Positions 6,313-13,371 of a stretch of DNA of 13,935 bases are shown in pieces. The notes beneath the pieces were generated by a model that was given only the letters and a program-made list of their open reading frames with translations, was not told the origin of the DNA and searched no databases. The stretch's first letter is position 1; every line of letters starts with the position of its first letter. The DNA lies in contig JAITAW010000079.1 of assembly GCA_031283905.1 (NCBI GenBank), positions 1 to 13,935 on the forward strand. Direction: 5' to 3'. The position numbers and the translations under genes are program-made. The stretch comes from Treponema sp. (lineage in GTDB: Bacteria; Spirochaetota; Spirochaetia; Treponematales; Breznakiellaceae).

Positions 6313-7539
6313 ATGGAACTACCTGACAAGAAGCAATTGCAAAACAGCTATATGCATTATGCGAATGTACGGTTAGCGACAGCCAAGGGTATTGAAGCGT
6401 GTTTGGAGAATATCCTCTCATTTCTTTCCCCCCGCCCTACGGTCAAGGGGCGGATCAAAGATTTTGACAGCTATTACAAAAAATACATTAAACTGCTAAA
6501 ACAAAATCCTGACGGCACGGAAGTTCCGCTTATAACTGATATTATAGGTATCCGGGTGGTGTGTCCTTTTATGGTGAATCTCGGCGAAGTACAGCAGATT
6601 GTCGGCAAGCATTTCATGGTTATTGACACTGAAAAAAAGGGTTCCAACTATTCCTACAAGGAATTCGGGTATGAATCCATCCATCTTTTGATAAATATAC
6701 CGCACGATATTGTAGAAAAATATAGTTATTCAGGCTGCGATGTCGCCGAAATCCAGATACGCACCATTTTGCAGGACGCATGGGCCGAAGTTGAACATGA
6801 ACTCGTATACAAAGCGGAATTTACCCCATTTGACATGAGCATGAAACGAAAACTTGCGGCAATCAATGCAAGTCTCTCTCTTGCGGACACCATATTTCAG
6901 GAAATCAGGAACTACCAACAACAACTTCACGCGGAATCAAGCAAACGCCGTGAAGACTTTTTTAGCAAGCTGGAAGAGAATGTTGACACCTTCCTCTTTA
7001 GCGATGTCGAGCTTGCACCAGAAACAAAGGCGTATACCGTATGGGAGCAGAATAAAGACAATGCGACCATAGGCGATCTGTTGTTGAACGCGCTTTACGC
7101 GCATAACCGCAAGGATTTTGATACGGCAATCAAACAGTACACCAAAATCCTGTCCATGAACCCTAAAAACAACATTATTTCCATTATTTACAGCCACCGC
7201 GGCATGGCCAACTTTGCGCAATCTTGTTACGAAGACGCCGTTGTTGACTTCAACAAAGCGCTTGAATATGACGACAAAGCCTACAAAGCCGCATATTATC
7301 GCGGACTCGTGAAGCTGGTTCAGCGCAAATGGATTGAAGCGGTCGATGATTTCACGCTCTCGCTCAGCATCAACCCCTACCAACCCTTCTGTCTGTACCG
7401 CCGCGGACACGCCAGCTACCATAACGGCGATAAAATTCAGGCGCTCTCCGACTGCGAGGCAGCCCTTCTCCTGATGCCGGAATTTGAAGACGCCATGAAA
7501 TTTAAACAATTTATCTTAAATAGAATAAATTTGGTATAA
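6313..7539 (+). CDS. Alarmone (p)ppGpp synthetase domain protein with C-terminal TPR repeats
   Basis: This 408-residue protein carries a RelA/SpoT-type nucleotidyltransferase domain (about 20-205) that should transfer pyrophosphate from ATP to GDP or GTP. Motifs seen are GRIKDFDSYYKK (46-57), ITDIIGIRV (74-82), GYESIHLLI (119-127) and EIQIRTILQDAWAEVEHE (147-164), so the synthetase signatures are intact. There is no HD hydrolase domain ahead of it and no TGS or ACT domain after it, which makes it a small-alarmone-synthetase type. Instead, residues about 255-390 form roughly four TPR units (for example ALYAHNRKDFDTAIKQYTKIL and SHRGMANFAQSCYEDAVVDF), suggesting control by a protein partner. 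An in-frame stop nine bases upstream limits alternative starts, and no Shine-Dalgarno sequence precedes the ATG. Repeat R3 ends 15 bases before it. It converges on dxr without a visible terminator. Confidence 0.88.
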   Translation: MELPDKKQLQNSYMHYANVRLATAKGIEACLENILSFLSPRPTVKGRIKDFDSYYKKYIKLLKQNPDGTEVPLITDIIGIRVVCPFMVNLGEVQQIVGKHFMVIDTEKKGSNYSYKEFGYESIHLLINIPHDIVEKYSYSGCDVAEIQIRTILQDAWAEVEHELVYKAEFTPFDMSMKRKLAAINASLSLADTIFQEIRNYQQQLHAESSKRREDFFSKLEENVDTFLFSDVELAPETKAYTVWEQNKDNATIGDLLLNALYAHNRKDFDTAIKQYTKILSMNPKNNIISIIYSHRGMANFAQSCYEDAVVDFNKALEYDDKAYKAAYYRGLVKLVQRKWIEAVDDFTLSLSINPYQPFCLYRRGHASYHNGDKIQALSDCEAALLLMPEFEDAMKFKQFILNRINLV

Positions 7540-7593
7540 ACAGAGTCTCATCAACCGCATTGCGCCCGCGACCACCAGACGTTTTCCTTCTAT

Positions 7594-8742
7594 CTAAGAG
7601 GCATGAAGAAGGTTTTTTAGCCCATAGACACAAGAACGCGCTTTTTTATCCGCTTCCCACACCGCATCCACAGTAACAATACCCGTCCAGTCCCGTTGCA
7701 AAACAGCTTCCACAATACGCGCAATATCAAGAAAGCCGATTCTTTCTTCTAAGAACAGAGACGCCGCTTCCTCGTTCGCCGCGTTGTACGCCACCGGGTA
7801 CAAGGCTCGCGCTTCTGCAACCCGATACGCGAGCGGGAGAAGGGGAAATTTCTTTTCATCCGGCGCTTCAAACTCCAAAGTTAAAGACGTCAAATCCAAA
7901 CTATCAAAAGAAACCGCGCTTTTATTCGGGAAAAACAGCGCATCCTGAATGGGGCGGCGCATGTCGGGTTTTGACAGTTGGGCGTACATACTGCCATCTG
8001 AAAACCGTATCATGGAGTGAACAACGCTTTGGGGATGCACGATAACTTTCACCTTATCGGGCGGCACGGCAAACAGTTTCACGGCTTCGATTACCTCAAG
8101 CCCCTTGTTTGCCATACTTGCGGAATCAACAGTGATCTTCGCGCCCATTTTCCATGTGGGATGAGCGAGCGCGTCTTTCGGTGTTACCCGCGCGAGTTGC
8201 TCAGACGACAAGGCGCGGAACGGTCCTCCGGACGCGGTGAGTATGATCGAATCGAGTCGTTCCGCGCCGCCGGCATGAGCGCGTAAAAGCTGGAAAACAG
8301 CGGAATGCTCTGAATCAACGGGTATAATGGCGATGTTTTTTTCGCGGGCTTTCCTGAAAGTCACCTCGCCCGCCATAACGATAGTCTCCTTGTTGGCAAG
8401 AGCCAGGTCCATACCGGCATCAATCGCAGCCAATGAAGGCTCCAATCCGGCGGCTCCCGCGATGCCGTTTACGGCGAGACCGCAACCGGATTGCGCACAC
8501 GCCTCTATCGCTCGCAACAGACCTTCGCGCCCCATGTAGTGAATCGCTTTCGGTGCGTTCTCGACATTGCCGGCAAGCGCGAGACGGGCGTTGGGGTATT
8601 TTTTACCGAGTCGCAACAAGGCTTCTCCATCGGTGTGCGCGGAAAAGAGAACCGGCTCGAAACAATCGGGATTTTTATGGATAACATCAAGAACGCTTTT
8701 GCCAATGGAACCTGTAGCACCAAGAATCGCTATCGCTTTCAT
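7594..8742 (-). CDS. dxr: 1-deoxy-D-xylulose 5-phosphate reductoisomerase
   Basis: This 382-residue cytoplasmic enzyme converts deoxyxylulose 5-phosphate to 2-C-methyl-D-erythritol 4-phosphate with NADPH, the committed step of the non-mevalonate isoprenoid pathway. The NADPH-binding GATGSIG lies at 8-14 and NKET at 117-120. Metal ligands D143 and E145 (in VDSEHSA) and E216 (in NKGLEVIEA) are present, as are SGGPFR, HPTWKMG and HPQSVVHSMI. The length is close to that of the Escherichia coli enzyme. It follows cdsA by 28 bases with an AGGACGA-like site and is the last gene of the minus-strand operon. Supplying isoprenoid precursor alongside uppS makes metabolic sense. It ends 54 bases from the end of the convergent alarmone synthetase gene. 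Confidence 0.97.
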   Translation of the reverse strand: MKAIAILGATGSIGKSVLDVIHKNPDCFEPVLFSAHTDGEALLRLGKKYPNARLALAGNVENAPKAIHYMGREGLLRAIEACAQSGCGLAVNGIAGAAGLEPSLAAIDAGMDLALANKETIVMAGEVTFRKAREKNIAIIPVDSEHSAVFQLLRAHAGGAERLDSIILTASGGPFRALSSEQLARVTPKDALAHPTWKMGAKITVDSASMANKGLEVIEAVKLFAVPPDKVKVIVHPQSVVHSMIRFSDGSMYAQLSKPDMRRPIQDALFFPNKSAVSFDSLDLTSLTLEFEAPDEKKFPLLPLAYRVAEARALYPVAYNAANEEAASLFLEERIGFLDIARIVEAVLQRDWTGIVTVDAVWEADKKARSCVYGLKNLLHAS

Positions 8743-8770
8743 ATATTTGCAATCGTCCTATTATTTCACA

Positions 8771-9631
8771 TTACGTGAAGAAGAACCAATACACCACAAA
8801 AAATACCGGCGCGGCAAGCGCGATTGAATCAATAGAATCCAACACGCCGCCACGTCCCGGAATGATGTAGCCTGAATCTTTCATATCCGCGCTCCGTTTC
8901 ATAACCGATTCCGCCAAGTCTCCCAAAGAAGCGGTTACGCCGGTAACAAAACCAATAAAAATACCGGACGCTATCGCCGGAATCGCAGGATAACGCATAG
9001 ACTCCAATATTTGCGGAAAAAACACAGCCACGCACAGGCCGATCAGCATTGAGGCGGCAAGACCGCCTACATAACCCGCTATGCTCTTGTTGGGGCTTGC
9101 TGGAATAATGCCCCGGTTGTTCTTGCCGAAAAGTAGGCCAAAAGCCCACGCCGCCGAATCGTTACTGATAACCATGAGGAGAAACACGATAATGACGAAG
9201 GCGGCGTATTGCCAGCGCGTCATGCGTATGATCCATGACATGAAAAACCCAGGATAAAGAAGCGTTGCAAAACCGGCCCCCATATATTCAAGGGCATATT
9301 TAAGCTTTGCTCCCTTGCAAAAAACTCTGGAAACAACGATCCAAATCGCGGCGAGTATCATAAGGCCGAACAGAAAATCTTCATTTATGTGAAAGCTGGA
9401 AAACAACGCCATTGCGCCGGGAATTAAACTTCCCAACACGACCGTCTCAACAAGGGGAATGTCCACGCCTTTTTTTCTAAAAAAAACTCCCAATTCAGCG
9501 GCGCCTATGGCGCAAAGTATAACGATTACCATGTTCATAACAAGGTGATTTTTATAAGGCAAAAGACCAACGATTACCACTAGAGGAACCGCCATACAAA
9601 ACATCAAAAGCCGCTGTACCGTTTTATTCAT
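8771..9631 (-). CDS. cdsA: Phosphatidate cytidylyltransferase (CDP-diacylglycerol synthase)
   Basis: This 286-residue integral membrane enzyme makes CDP-diacylglycerol from phosphatidic acid and CTP, the branch point of phospholipid synthesis. Many hydrophobic segments fill residues 8-235. The family motifs are SNDSAAWAFGLLFG (156-169), the ASPNKSIAGYVGG segment (178-190) and the C-terminal signature GDLAESVMKRSADMKDSG followed by IPGRGGVLDSID. That signature differs from the usual pattern: R260 replaces the H of HGG and S266 replaces the R of LDRxD. I place the start at the ATG overlapping the uppS stop by eight bases (ATGAATAA); a longer in-frame extension reads through uppS coding sequence and is not supported. 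Tight overlap implies translational coupling. Confidence 0.93.
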   Translation of the reverse strand: MNKTVQRLLMFCMAVPLVVIVGLLPYKNHLVMNMVIVILCAIGAAELGVFFRKKGVDIPLVETVVLGSLIPGAMALFSSFHINEDFLFGLMILAAIWIVVSRVFCKGAKLKYALEYMGAGFATLLYPGFFMSWIIRMTRWQYAAFVIIVFLLMVISNDSAAWAFGLLFGKNNRGIIPASPNKSIAGYVGGLAASMLIGLCVAVFFPQILESMRYPAIPAIASGIFIGFVTGVTASLGDLAESVMKRSADMKDSGYIIPGRGGVLDSIDSIALAAPVFFVVYWFFFT

Positions 9632-10340
9632 GATGATTTCCCGATACGGATACGGCACGTACGCCGCCGTATCTGCGTTCTCGCTTTTGAAAATTTTCAA
9701 TGGCTTCCGCAAGATCCGCATCGCTCCAGTCGGGCCACAGTTTTTCGGAAATGTAGTATTCCGCATACGCGGCTTCCCACAAAAGGAAATTACTCGTTCG
9801 GTATTCGCCCGCAGTCCTTATGATGAGATCCGGATCCGGAATATCAGGGTTGTCCAGATGATCCGCAATAACATTTTCGTTGATTTCAAGCGCGTTGCCG
9901 GATACGCCCGTAAGCGCCTTGTTCACGGCGCGGACAATCTCGTCCCTACCGCCGTAATTCAAGGCGAGGATCACCTGCATACCGGTAAACGCTTCGGTGT
10001 CCCTGCACACATCGACAATATCTTTGACGACATCAGGCGGAAGCCTCGACAGATCGCCGGTATGTCGCACTCTGATATGGTTTTCACGGCAAAAAGTAAA
10101 CTCGGCTTTCAGATATTGCCGCACTAATCCCATAATAAAACCAACTTCCTCAGCCGTACGCTTCCAGTTTTCAGTAGAAAACACGTACAATGTCAAGAAG
10201 TCAATCCCCATGCCGCTCGCGGCTTTAACGATTTGCTTTGCGGCTTTAAGCCCTTCAAGATGACCCTGCGTACGCATAAATCCCCGCGCCCGAGCCCATC
10301 GGCCGTTTCCGTCCATTATAATACCGACATGCAAACCCAT
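9624..10340 (-). CDS. uppS: Isoprenyl transferase (undecaprenyl diphosphate synthase)
   Basis: This 238-residue cis-prenyltransferase elongates farnesyl diphosphate with isopentenyl diphosphate to make the lipid carrier for peptidoglycan and glycan assembly. Conserved elements are MDGNGRWARARG near the start with the catalytic Asp, GHLEGLKA, YVFSTENWKR, LNYGGRDEI, and the C-terminal run DPDLIIRTAGEYRTSNFLLW followed by EAAYAEYY and WPDW. The preferred ATG shares one base with the frr stop (TGATG); a TTG one codon upstream is possible. With cdsA and dxr it forms an isoprenoid and lipid precursor block behind the translation genes. The 3' end overlaps the cdsA start by eight bases. Confidence 0.96.
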   Translation of the reverse strand: MGLHVGIIMDGNGRWARARGFMRTQGHLEGLKAAKQIVKAASGMGIDFLTLYVFSTENWKRTAEEVGFIMGLVRQYLKAEFTFCRENHIRVRHTGDLSRLPPDVVKDIVDVCRDTEAFTGMQVILALNYGGRDEIVRAVNKALTGVSGNALEINENVIADHLDNPDIPDPDLIIRTAGEYRTSNFLLWEAAYAEYYISEKLWPDWSDADLAEAIENFQKRERRYGGVRAVSVSGNHHE

Positions 10341-10894
10341 CAAACTTCCATTATTTCTTTTTCTTTTTCCGCCAGGATCGTATCAATATCCTCGATGTAG
10401 CTGCCGGTTAATTTTTGCAACTCATCGAACAACTTTTTTTCTTCATCTTTCGAAACTGCGGAGGCTTTAAGCTGTTTTTTAAGTTCATCGTTGCCGTCCC
10501 GCCTGATATTGCGTATTGACACACGACATTGCTCCGCCTGTGTCTTTGCGATTTTTGCGAGTTCCTTTCTCCGCTCTTCGGTAAGGGGCGGAATATTGAT
10601 GCGAATGATCTTACCGTCACTGCTGGGGTTCAAAGACAACTCGGACGACCGGATAGCCTTCTCAATTTCGCCGACCAGCGCCTTATCCCACGGACTTATG
10701 ACCACAAGCCGCGCTTCCGGCGTCGATATAGCGGCCACTTGATTGATGGGCTGCTTGTCGCCATAGGCGTCGACCCGTATTTTGTCAAACAAGACGGCGG
10801 AAGCCCGTCCGGTCCGAATGGCGGCAAACCCGTCTTTGAGAGACGCAATGGTCTTTTTCATTTTGTCTTCCGCATCCGCTATCACTGAATTCAT
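10340..10894 (-). CDS. frr: Ribosome recycling factor
   Basis: This 184-residue factor acts with EF-G to split the post-termination ribosome. Its length is standard for the family, and conserved segments include the GFAAIRTGRAS stretch near residue 22, ISPWDK, NPSSDGKIIRINIPPLTEER and the C-terminal KLTGSYIEDIDTILAEKEKE. The start at MNSVIADAEDKM is preceded by AGAGG five bases upstream. An in-frame extension of 23 residues upstream is possible on paper but has no family similarity, so I rejected it. It lies 121 bases after tsf, the only sizeable gap in the operon, and its stop is fused to the uppS start. Confidence 0.96.
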   Translation of the reverse strand: MNSVIADAEDKMKKTIASLKDGFAAIRTGRASAVLFDKIRVDAYGDKQPINQVAAISTPEARLVVISPWDKALVGEIEKAIRSSELSLNPSSDGKIIRINIPPLTEERRKELAKIAKTQAEQCRVSIRNIRRDGNDELKKQLKASAVSKDEEKKLFDELQKLTGSYIEDIDTILAEKEKEIMEV

Positions 10895-11015
10895 AGACAC
10901 CTCTTTTTCAGGCAATGCAAAGGCACGGCGACGGACGTTGACGACAAACGCCAATGGCGGCACCGGAAATTACGGCTCGAGTGGATCGCTTCATCACGCG
11001 CCCGCTCCCCATGCT
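10895..11015 (-). other. tsf-frr intergenic gap without pyrH
   Basis: Many bacteria carry pyrH (UMP kinase) between tsf and frr. Here only 121 bases separate them. A 34-codon frame starting ATGGGGAGC just after the tsf stop has no ribosome binding site I can see and no recognisable product. I see no clear terminator or promoter. Confidence 0.5.
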
Positions 11016-11867
11016 CTACTCCTGACCTACTTTGAAATACACGTAGTCTGCTACGCAAACCTTTGCTCCGGTCTGTTTACCGAAGTTGTCAAGCGCCTGC
11101 GCCACCGTGATTTTTTCATCTTTGATGTAGCCTTGATCCAACATACAGATGGATTTAAGATACTTGTTGAGTTTACCTTTGAGAATGCCCTGCTTCTGCT
11201 GCTCGCTCTTTTCTTTGAGACCCTCATCGGCGTCTATCTGTTTGCGGAAGAGTTCTTCCTGTTCCTTAATAAACGCCTGATCGAGTTTCGCCTGATCGAT
11301 CACTGCGGGCGTGAAAGCCGCGATGTGCATGGCGAGACTGTAGGCGAAGTTTTCCGCGTCTGCGTCCTTGAACACATCGCTCTTATCGGCTGACAGTTTC
11401 ACCACAATACCAATGTTGCCATCCCCATGAATGTACCGTGTGAGGTACTCGTTGTCCGCAGCCACAATCCGTTTAAGGCGTTTAAGCGCCAAGTTCTCAC
11501 GTATCTTGGTGGCAAGGTCCGTCACCAAAGCGCTTAATGCCTCGGTGGGAACATCTATGTCCTCTTCAAGAGCCTTGTCCGCGACAGCGCCGCCAAGCTC
11601 AATAAATTCAGGGTTGCGAGCTACAAAATCGGTTTCAGAAGCAATCTCCACGAGAACCGCTTTTTTGCCCTTTATTTTTACAAAAATCTTGCCTTCGTTG
11701 GTCGCGCGTTCCGCACGTTTTTCAACCGCCGCAAGCCCTTTCTCTTTAAGGAGTTTCTCAGCCGCCGCAAAATCGCCGTTTGTCTCTTCCAGGGCTTTCT
11801 TACACTCCATCGGGCCGGCTCCGGTTTTCTCCCGAAGCTTCTTTACTTCCGCCGCGCTTATTGCCAT
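11016..11867 (-). CDS. tsf: Elongation factor Ts
   Basis: This 283-residue protein recycles EF-Tu by exchanging GDP for GTP. The N-terminal UBA-like domain has LREKTGAGPMECKKALEE (near 10-28) and LLKEKGLAAVEKRAERATNEG. The core begins with the diagnostic EIASETDFVARNPEF. Two dimerisation subdomains follow, with MHIAAFTPAVI around residue 185, and the length matches the family. The ATG follows the rpsB stop directly (TAAATG), and its Shine-Dalgarno AGGAGA lies within the last rpsB codons, so the two genes are translationally coupled as in most bacteria. Confidence 0.97.
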   Translation of the reverse strand: MAISAAEVKKLREKTGAGPMECKKALEETNGDFAAAEKLLKEKGLAAVEKRAERATNEGKIFVKIKGKKAVLVEIASETDFVARNPEFIELGGAVADKALEEDIDVPTEALSALVTDLATKIRENLALKRLKRIVAADNEYLTRYIHGDGNIGIVVKLSADKSDVFKDADAENFAYSLAMHIAAFTPAVIDQAKLDQAFIKEQEELFRKQIDADEGLKEKSEQQKQGILKGKLNKYLKSICMLDQGYIKDEKITVAQALDNFGKQTGAKVCVADYVYFKVGQE

Positions 11868-12755
11868 TTAATTATCTCCTATATATATTTTATCTACATC
11901 AACGGGAAATTCATCATCATCGTCCGTATCCGCGTCATTGCTCTTTACCGAAGCGGCAACGCCGGATTTATAGGCGTCAATGTCAACTTCGGTATCCTCT
12001 TCTTTGAGGGAAGCATCGGTTAAAATATCTTCCATGGCTTCATTACCGGCTTCTTCCAATATGCGCAAACCCACTTCGTTATCGGTCTCTATCACTGCGT
12101 TCGCTATGATCTGGGTGAACAGCGTAATGGCGCGGATCGCATCGTCATTGCCGGGAATAGGATAATCAATGCCTTCCGGGTTGCAATTCGTATCGACCAC
12201 CGCCGCAATGGGAATACCCATACGCTGGGCTTCGGCAACCGCAATGGCTTCTTTCTTCGTGTCAACGATGAAAAGGATGCCGGGCAGCTCCTTCATTTCC
12301 TTAATGCCGCCCAAGTTCTTTTGAAGTTTCTCGCGTTCCTTGCTTAAAGCCGCAATTTCTTTTTTTGTGAGGTTCTCAAAGGTACCGTCCACTTCCATCT
12401 TTTCGAGTTTCTTTAGACGGCGCAACGACTCTTTAATGGTAACAAAATTGGTAAGCATACCGCCCAGCCACCGGTTGTTCACATAAAACATACCGCATCG
12501 TTCGGCTTCTTTCTGGATAGCCTGTTCGGCCTGTTTCTTGGTGCCGACAAACAACACCGTCTTGCCGGACTTGATGACTCTTCTGACCGCTTCATAGGCG
12601 CTTTTGATCGCCTGAATAGTTTTCTGTAGATCAATGATGTGAATTCCGTTCCGTTCCGCAAAAATGAACTTCTTCATTCGCGGATCCCAACGCCTCACTT
12701 GATGACCGAAATGCACTCCGGACTCAAGCAAACTTTTCATGGTAACTACTGCCAC
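11868..12755 (-). CDS. rpsB: 30S ribosomal protein S2
   Basis: This 295-residue protein of the small ribosomal subunit contains the S2 signatures TMKSLLESGVHFGHQ (5-19), RRWDPRMKKFIF, NGIHIIDLQKT, VLFVGTKKQA, NNRWLGGMLTNF and the stretch from PGILFIVDTKKE to IPIAAVVDTNCNPEGIDYPI (about 174-218). I use the GTG start because a perfect AGGAGG lies five bases upstream and the encoded MAVVTMK matches the family N-terminus. The C-terminal extension of roughly 50 residues is strongly acidic (SNDADTDDDDEFPVDVDK), longer than the Escherichia coli protein and possibly typical of spirochaetes. It heads the operon and is preceded by a leader with several inverted repeats. Confidence 0.97.
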   Translation of the reverse strand: MAVVTMKSLLESGVHFGHQVRRWDPRMKKFIFAERNGIHIIDLQKTIQAIKSAYEAVRRVIKSGKTVLFVGTKKQAEQAIQKEAERCGMFYVNNRWLGGMLTNFVTIKESLRRLKKLEKMEVDGTFENLTKKEIAALSKEREKLQKNLGGIKEMKELPGILFIVDTKKEAIAVAEAQRMGIPIAAVVDTNCNPEGIDYPIPGNDDAIRAITLFTQIIANAVIETDNEVGLRILEEAGNEAMEDILTDASLKEEDTEVDIDAYKSGVAASVKSNDADTDDDDEFPVDVDKIYIGDN

Positions 12756-12778
12756 AAAATCCTCCTAACGTGTTCTTC

Positions 12779-12803
12779 AAAAGGGCGTTGTGCGCGCCCT
12801 TTT
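12779..12803 (-). promoter_or_regulatory. Hairpin in the rpsB leader (possible attenuator)
   Basis: A perfect 9-bp stem pairs AAAAGGGCG (12779-12787) with CGCCCTTTT (12795-12803) around a 7-base loop. In the rpsB sense it ends in CCCTTTTG about 23 bases before the GTG, so it could be a weak terminator or a structure for S2 feedback control. Confidence 0.45.
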
Positions 12804-12818
12804 TCCTTCCCTATATCT

Positions 12819-12830
12819 CACCGTACGGTG
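12819..12830. promoter_or_regulatory. 12-bp perfect palindrome CACCGTACGGTG in the rpsB leader
   Basis: The sequence is self-complementary over all 12 bases with no spacer. That form is more typical of a dimeric DNA-binding site or an RNA kissing or dimer element than of a stable hairpin. It lies between the probable promoter and the terminator-like stem. Confidence 0.4.
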
Positions 12831-12837
12831 GAAATTA

Positions 12838-12854
12838 TGCGGATACTATCCGCA
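12838..12854. promoter_or_regulatory. Inverted repeat TGCGGATA-c-TATCCGCA in the rpsB leader
   Basis: Eight-base arms flank a single central base. As DNA it resembles an operator; as RNA it would form a 6-bp stem with a 5-base loop. It is seven bases from the 12-bp palindrome. Confidence 0.4.
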
Positions 12855-12898
12855 ACCGGCTTCAAGATGCGGCTTTTGGACCGTTGTTTTGAAACGGC

Positions 12899-12926
12899 AT
12901 TATACTATACCTAGTAATAGAAAAAA
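12899..12926 (-). promoter_or_regulatory. Candidate promoter for the rpsB operon
   Basis: On the minus strand a perfect TATAAT lies at 12904-12899. The position 16 bases upstream is only a T run (12926-12921), so the -35 element is poor. The start site would be near 12892, giving a leader of about 135 bases. Confidence 0.4.
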
Positions 12927-12947
12927 AAGCAAGGGGGCGCGTTGCCT

Positions 12948-13371
12948 CATGAAAAATGTTGGCGGAATTATAATAAGGACGCTCGAATGGCCGGATACCA
13001 AAGGAAATCCGCCGTTGGACTTTTAAGCAACAAACCAATCAAGGAACTGGCGGTCTTGCGGACGGTGAAGCGGTGAAACTCAAGCCGGAAAAAAACGTCC
13101 GGCGAACCGTGGGGGAAGCGGCTCTATAGCGGGGAGGCCGCAGCCTCCCCGCGTCTTATTTGGACGTTCTTCCGGTACAAGTGCGGTCGGAAACGAAGTT
13201 TCCGCGGATACCCGTCCCGCTTACGCGGCAACAGACGGACGCTATCGCCCGGCGTCCGGCCTTCCACATCGCGGAGGAAACCGCGGAAAAACTGAACACG
13301 ATAAGCCCCGCACCCATAGACCGCCGCCTGAAAAAAGACCGGGACGCCCTCGGACCCAAGGGGAACAAATC
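12948..13371 (+). pseudogene. Remnant of an ISNCY-like (integrase-core) transposase, multiply frameshifted
   Basis: The translation jumps among frames yet reads as one transposase N-terminal half. MAGYQRKSAVGLLSNKPIKE (from 12987) is followed in another frame by DGEAVKLKPEK (about 13061-13093) and in the third by GKKRPANRG. Then come GKRLYSGEAAASPRLIWTFF and RYKCG (to about 13180), and finally, in the frame starting near 13160, TRQQTDAIARRPAFHIAEET and ISPAPIDRRLKKDRDAL (to about 13350). This matches, from memory, the helix-turn-helix region of transposases that carry a C-terminal rve integrase core. The expected continuation (K-G-K-S-x-T-K-P and the catalytic core) is missing, because similarity stops near 13365 where the neighbouring IS1182-type sequence begins. 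It cannot be functional. Confidence 0.7.

Noticed and set aside
6182..6421. Minus-strand frame of 79 codons across R3 and the alarmone synthetase start
   Set aside because: It is formed by the repeat sequence and the antisense of a well-supported gene.
9632..9766. Upstream extension of cdsA by 45 residues
   Set aside because: It would read through the uppS coding sequence in another frame; the ATG overlapping the uppS stop gives a normal N-terminus.
10895..10963. Upstream extension of frr by 23 residues
   Set aside because: The internal ATG has a good ribosome binding site and gives the standard family length and N-terminus.
13129..13152. Perfect 10-bp GC-rich hairpin (GCGGGGAGGC/GCCTCCCCGC) considered as a terminator or a fourth repeat copy
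   Set aside because: It falls inside the coding remnant of the ISNCY-like transposase (reads GEAAASPR), lacks a T run, and does not share the repeat's flanks.
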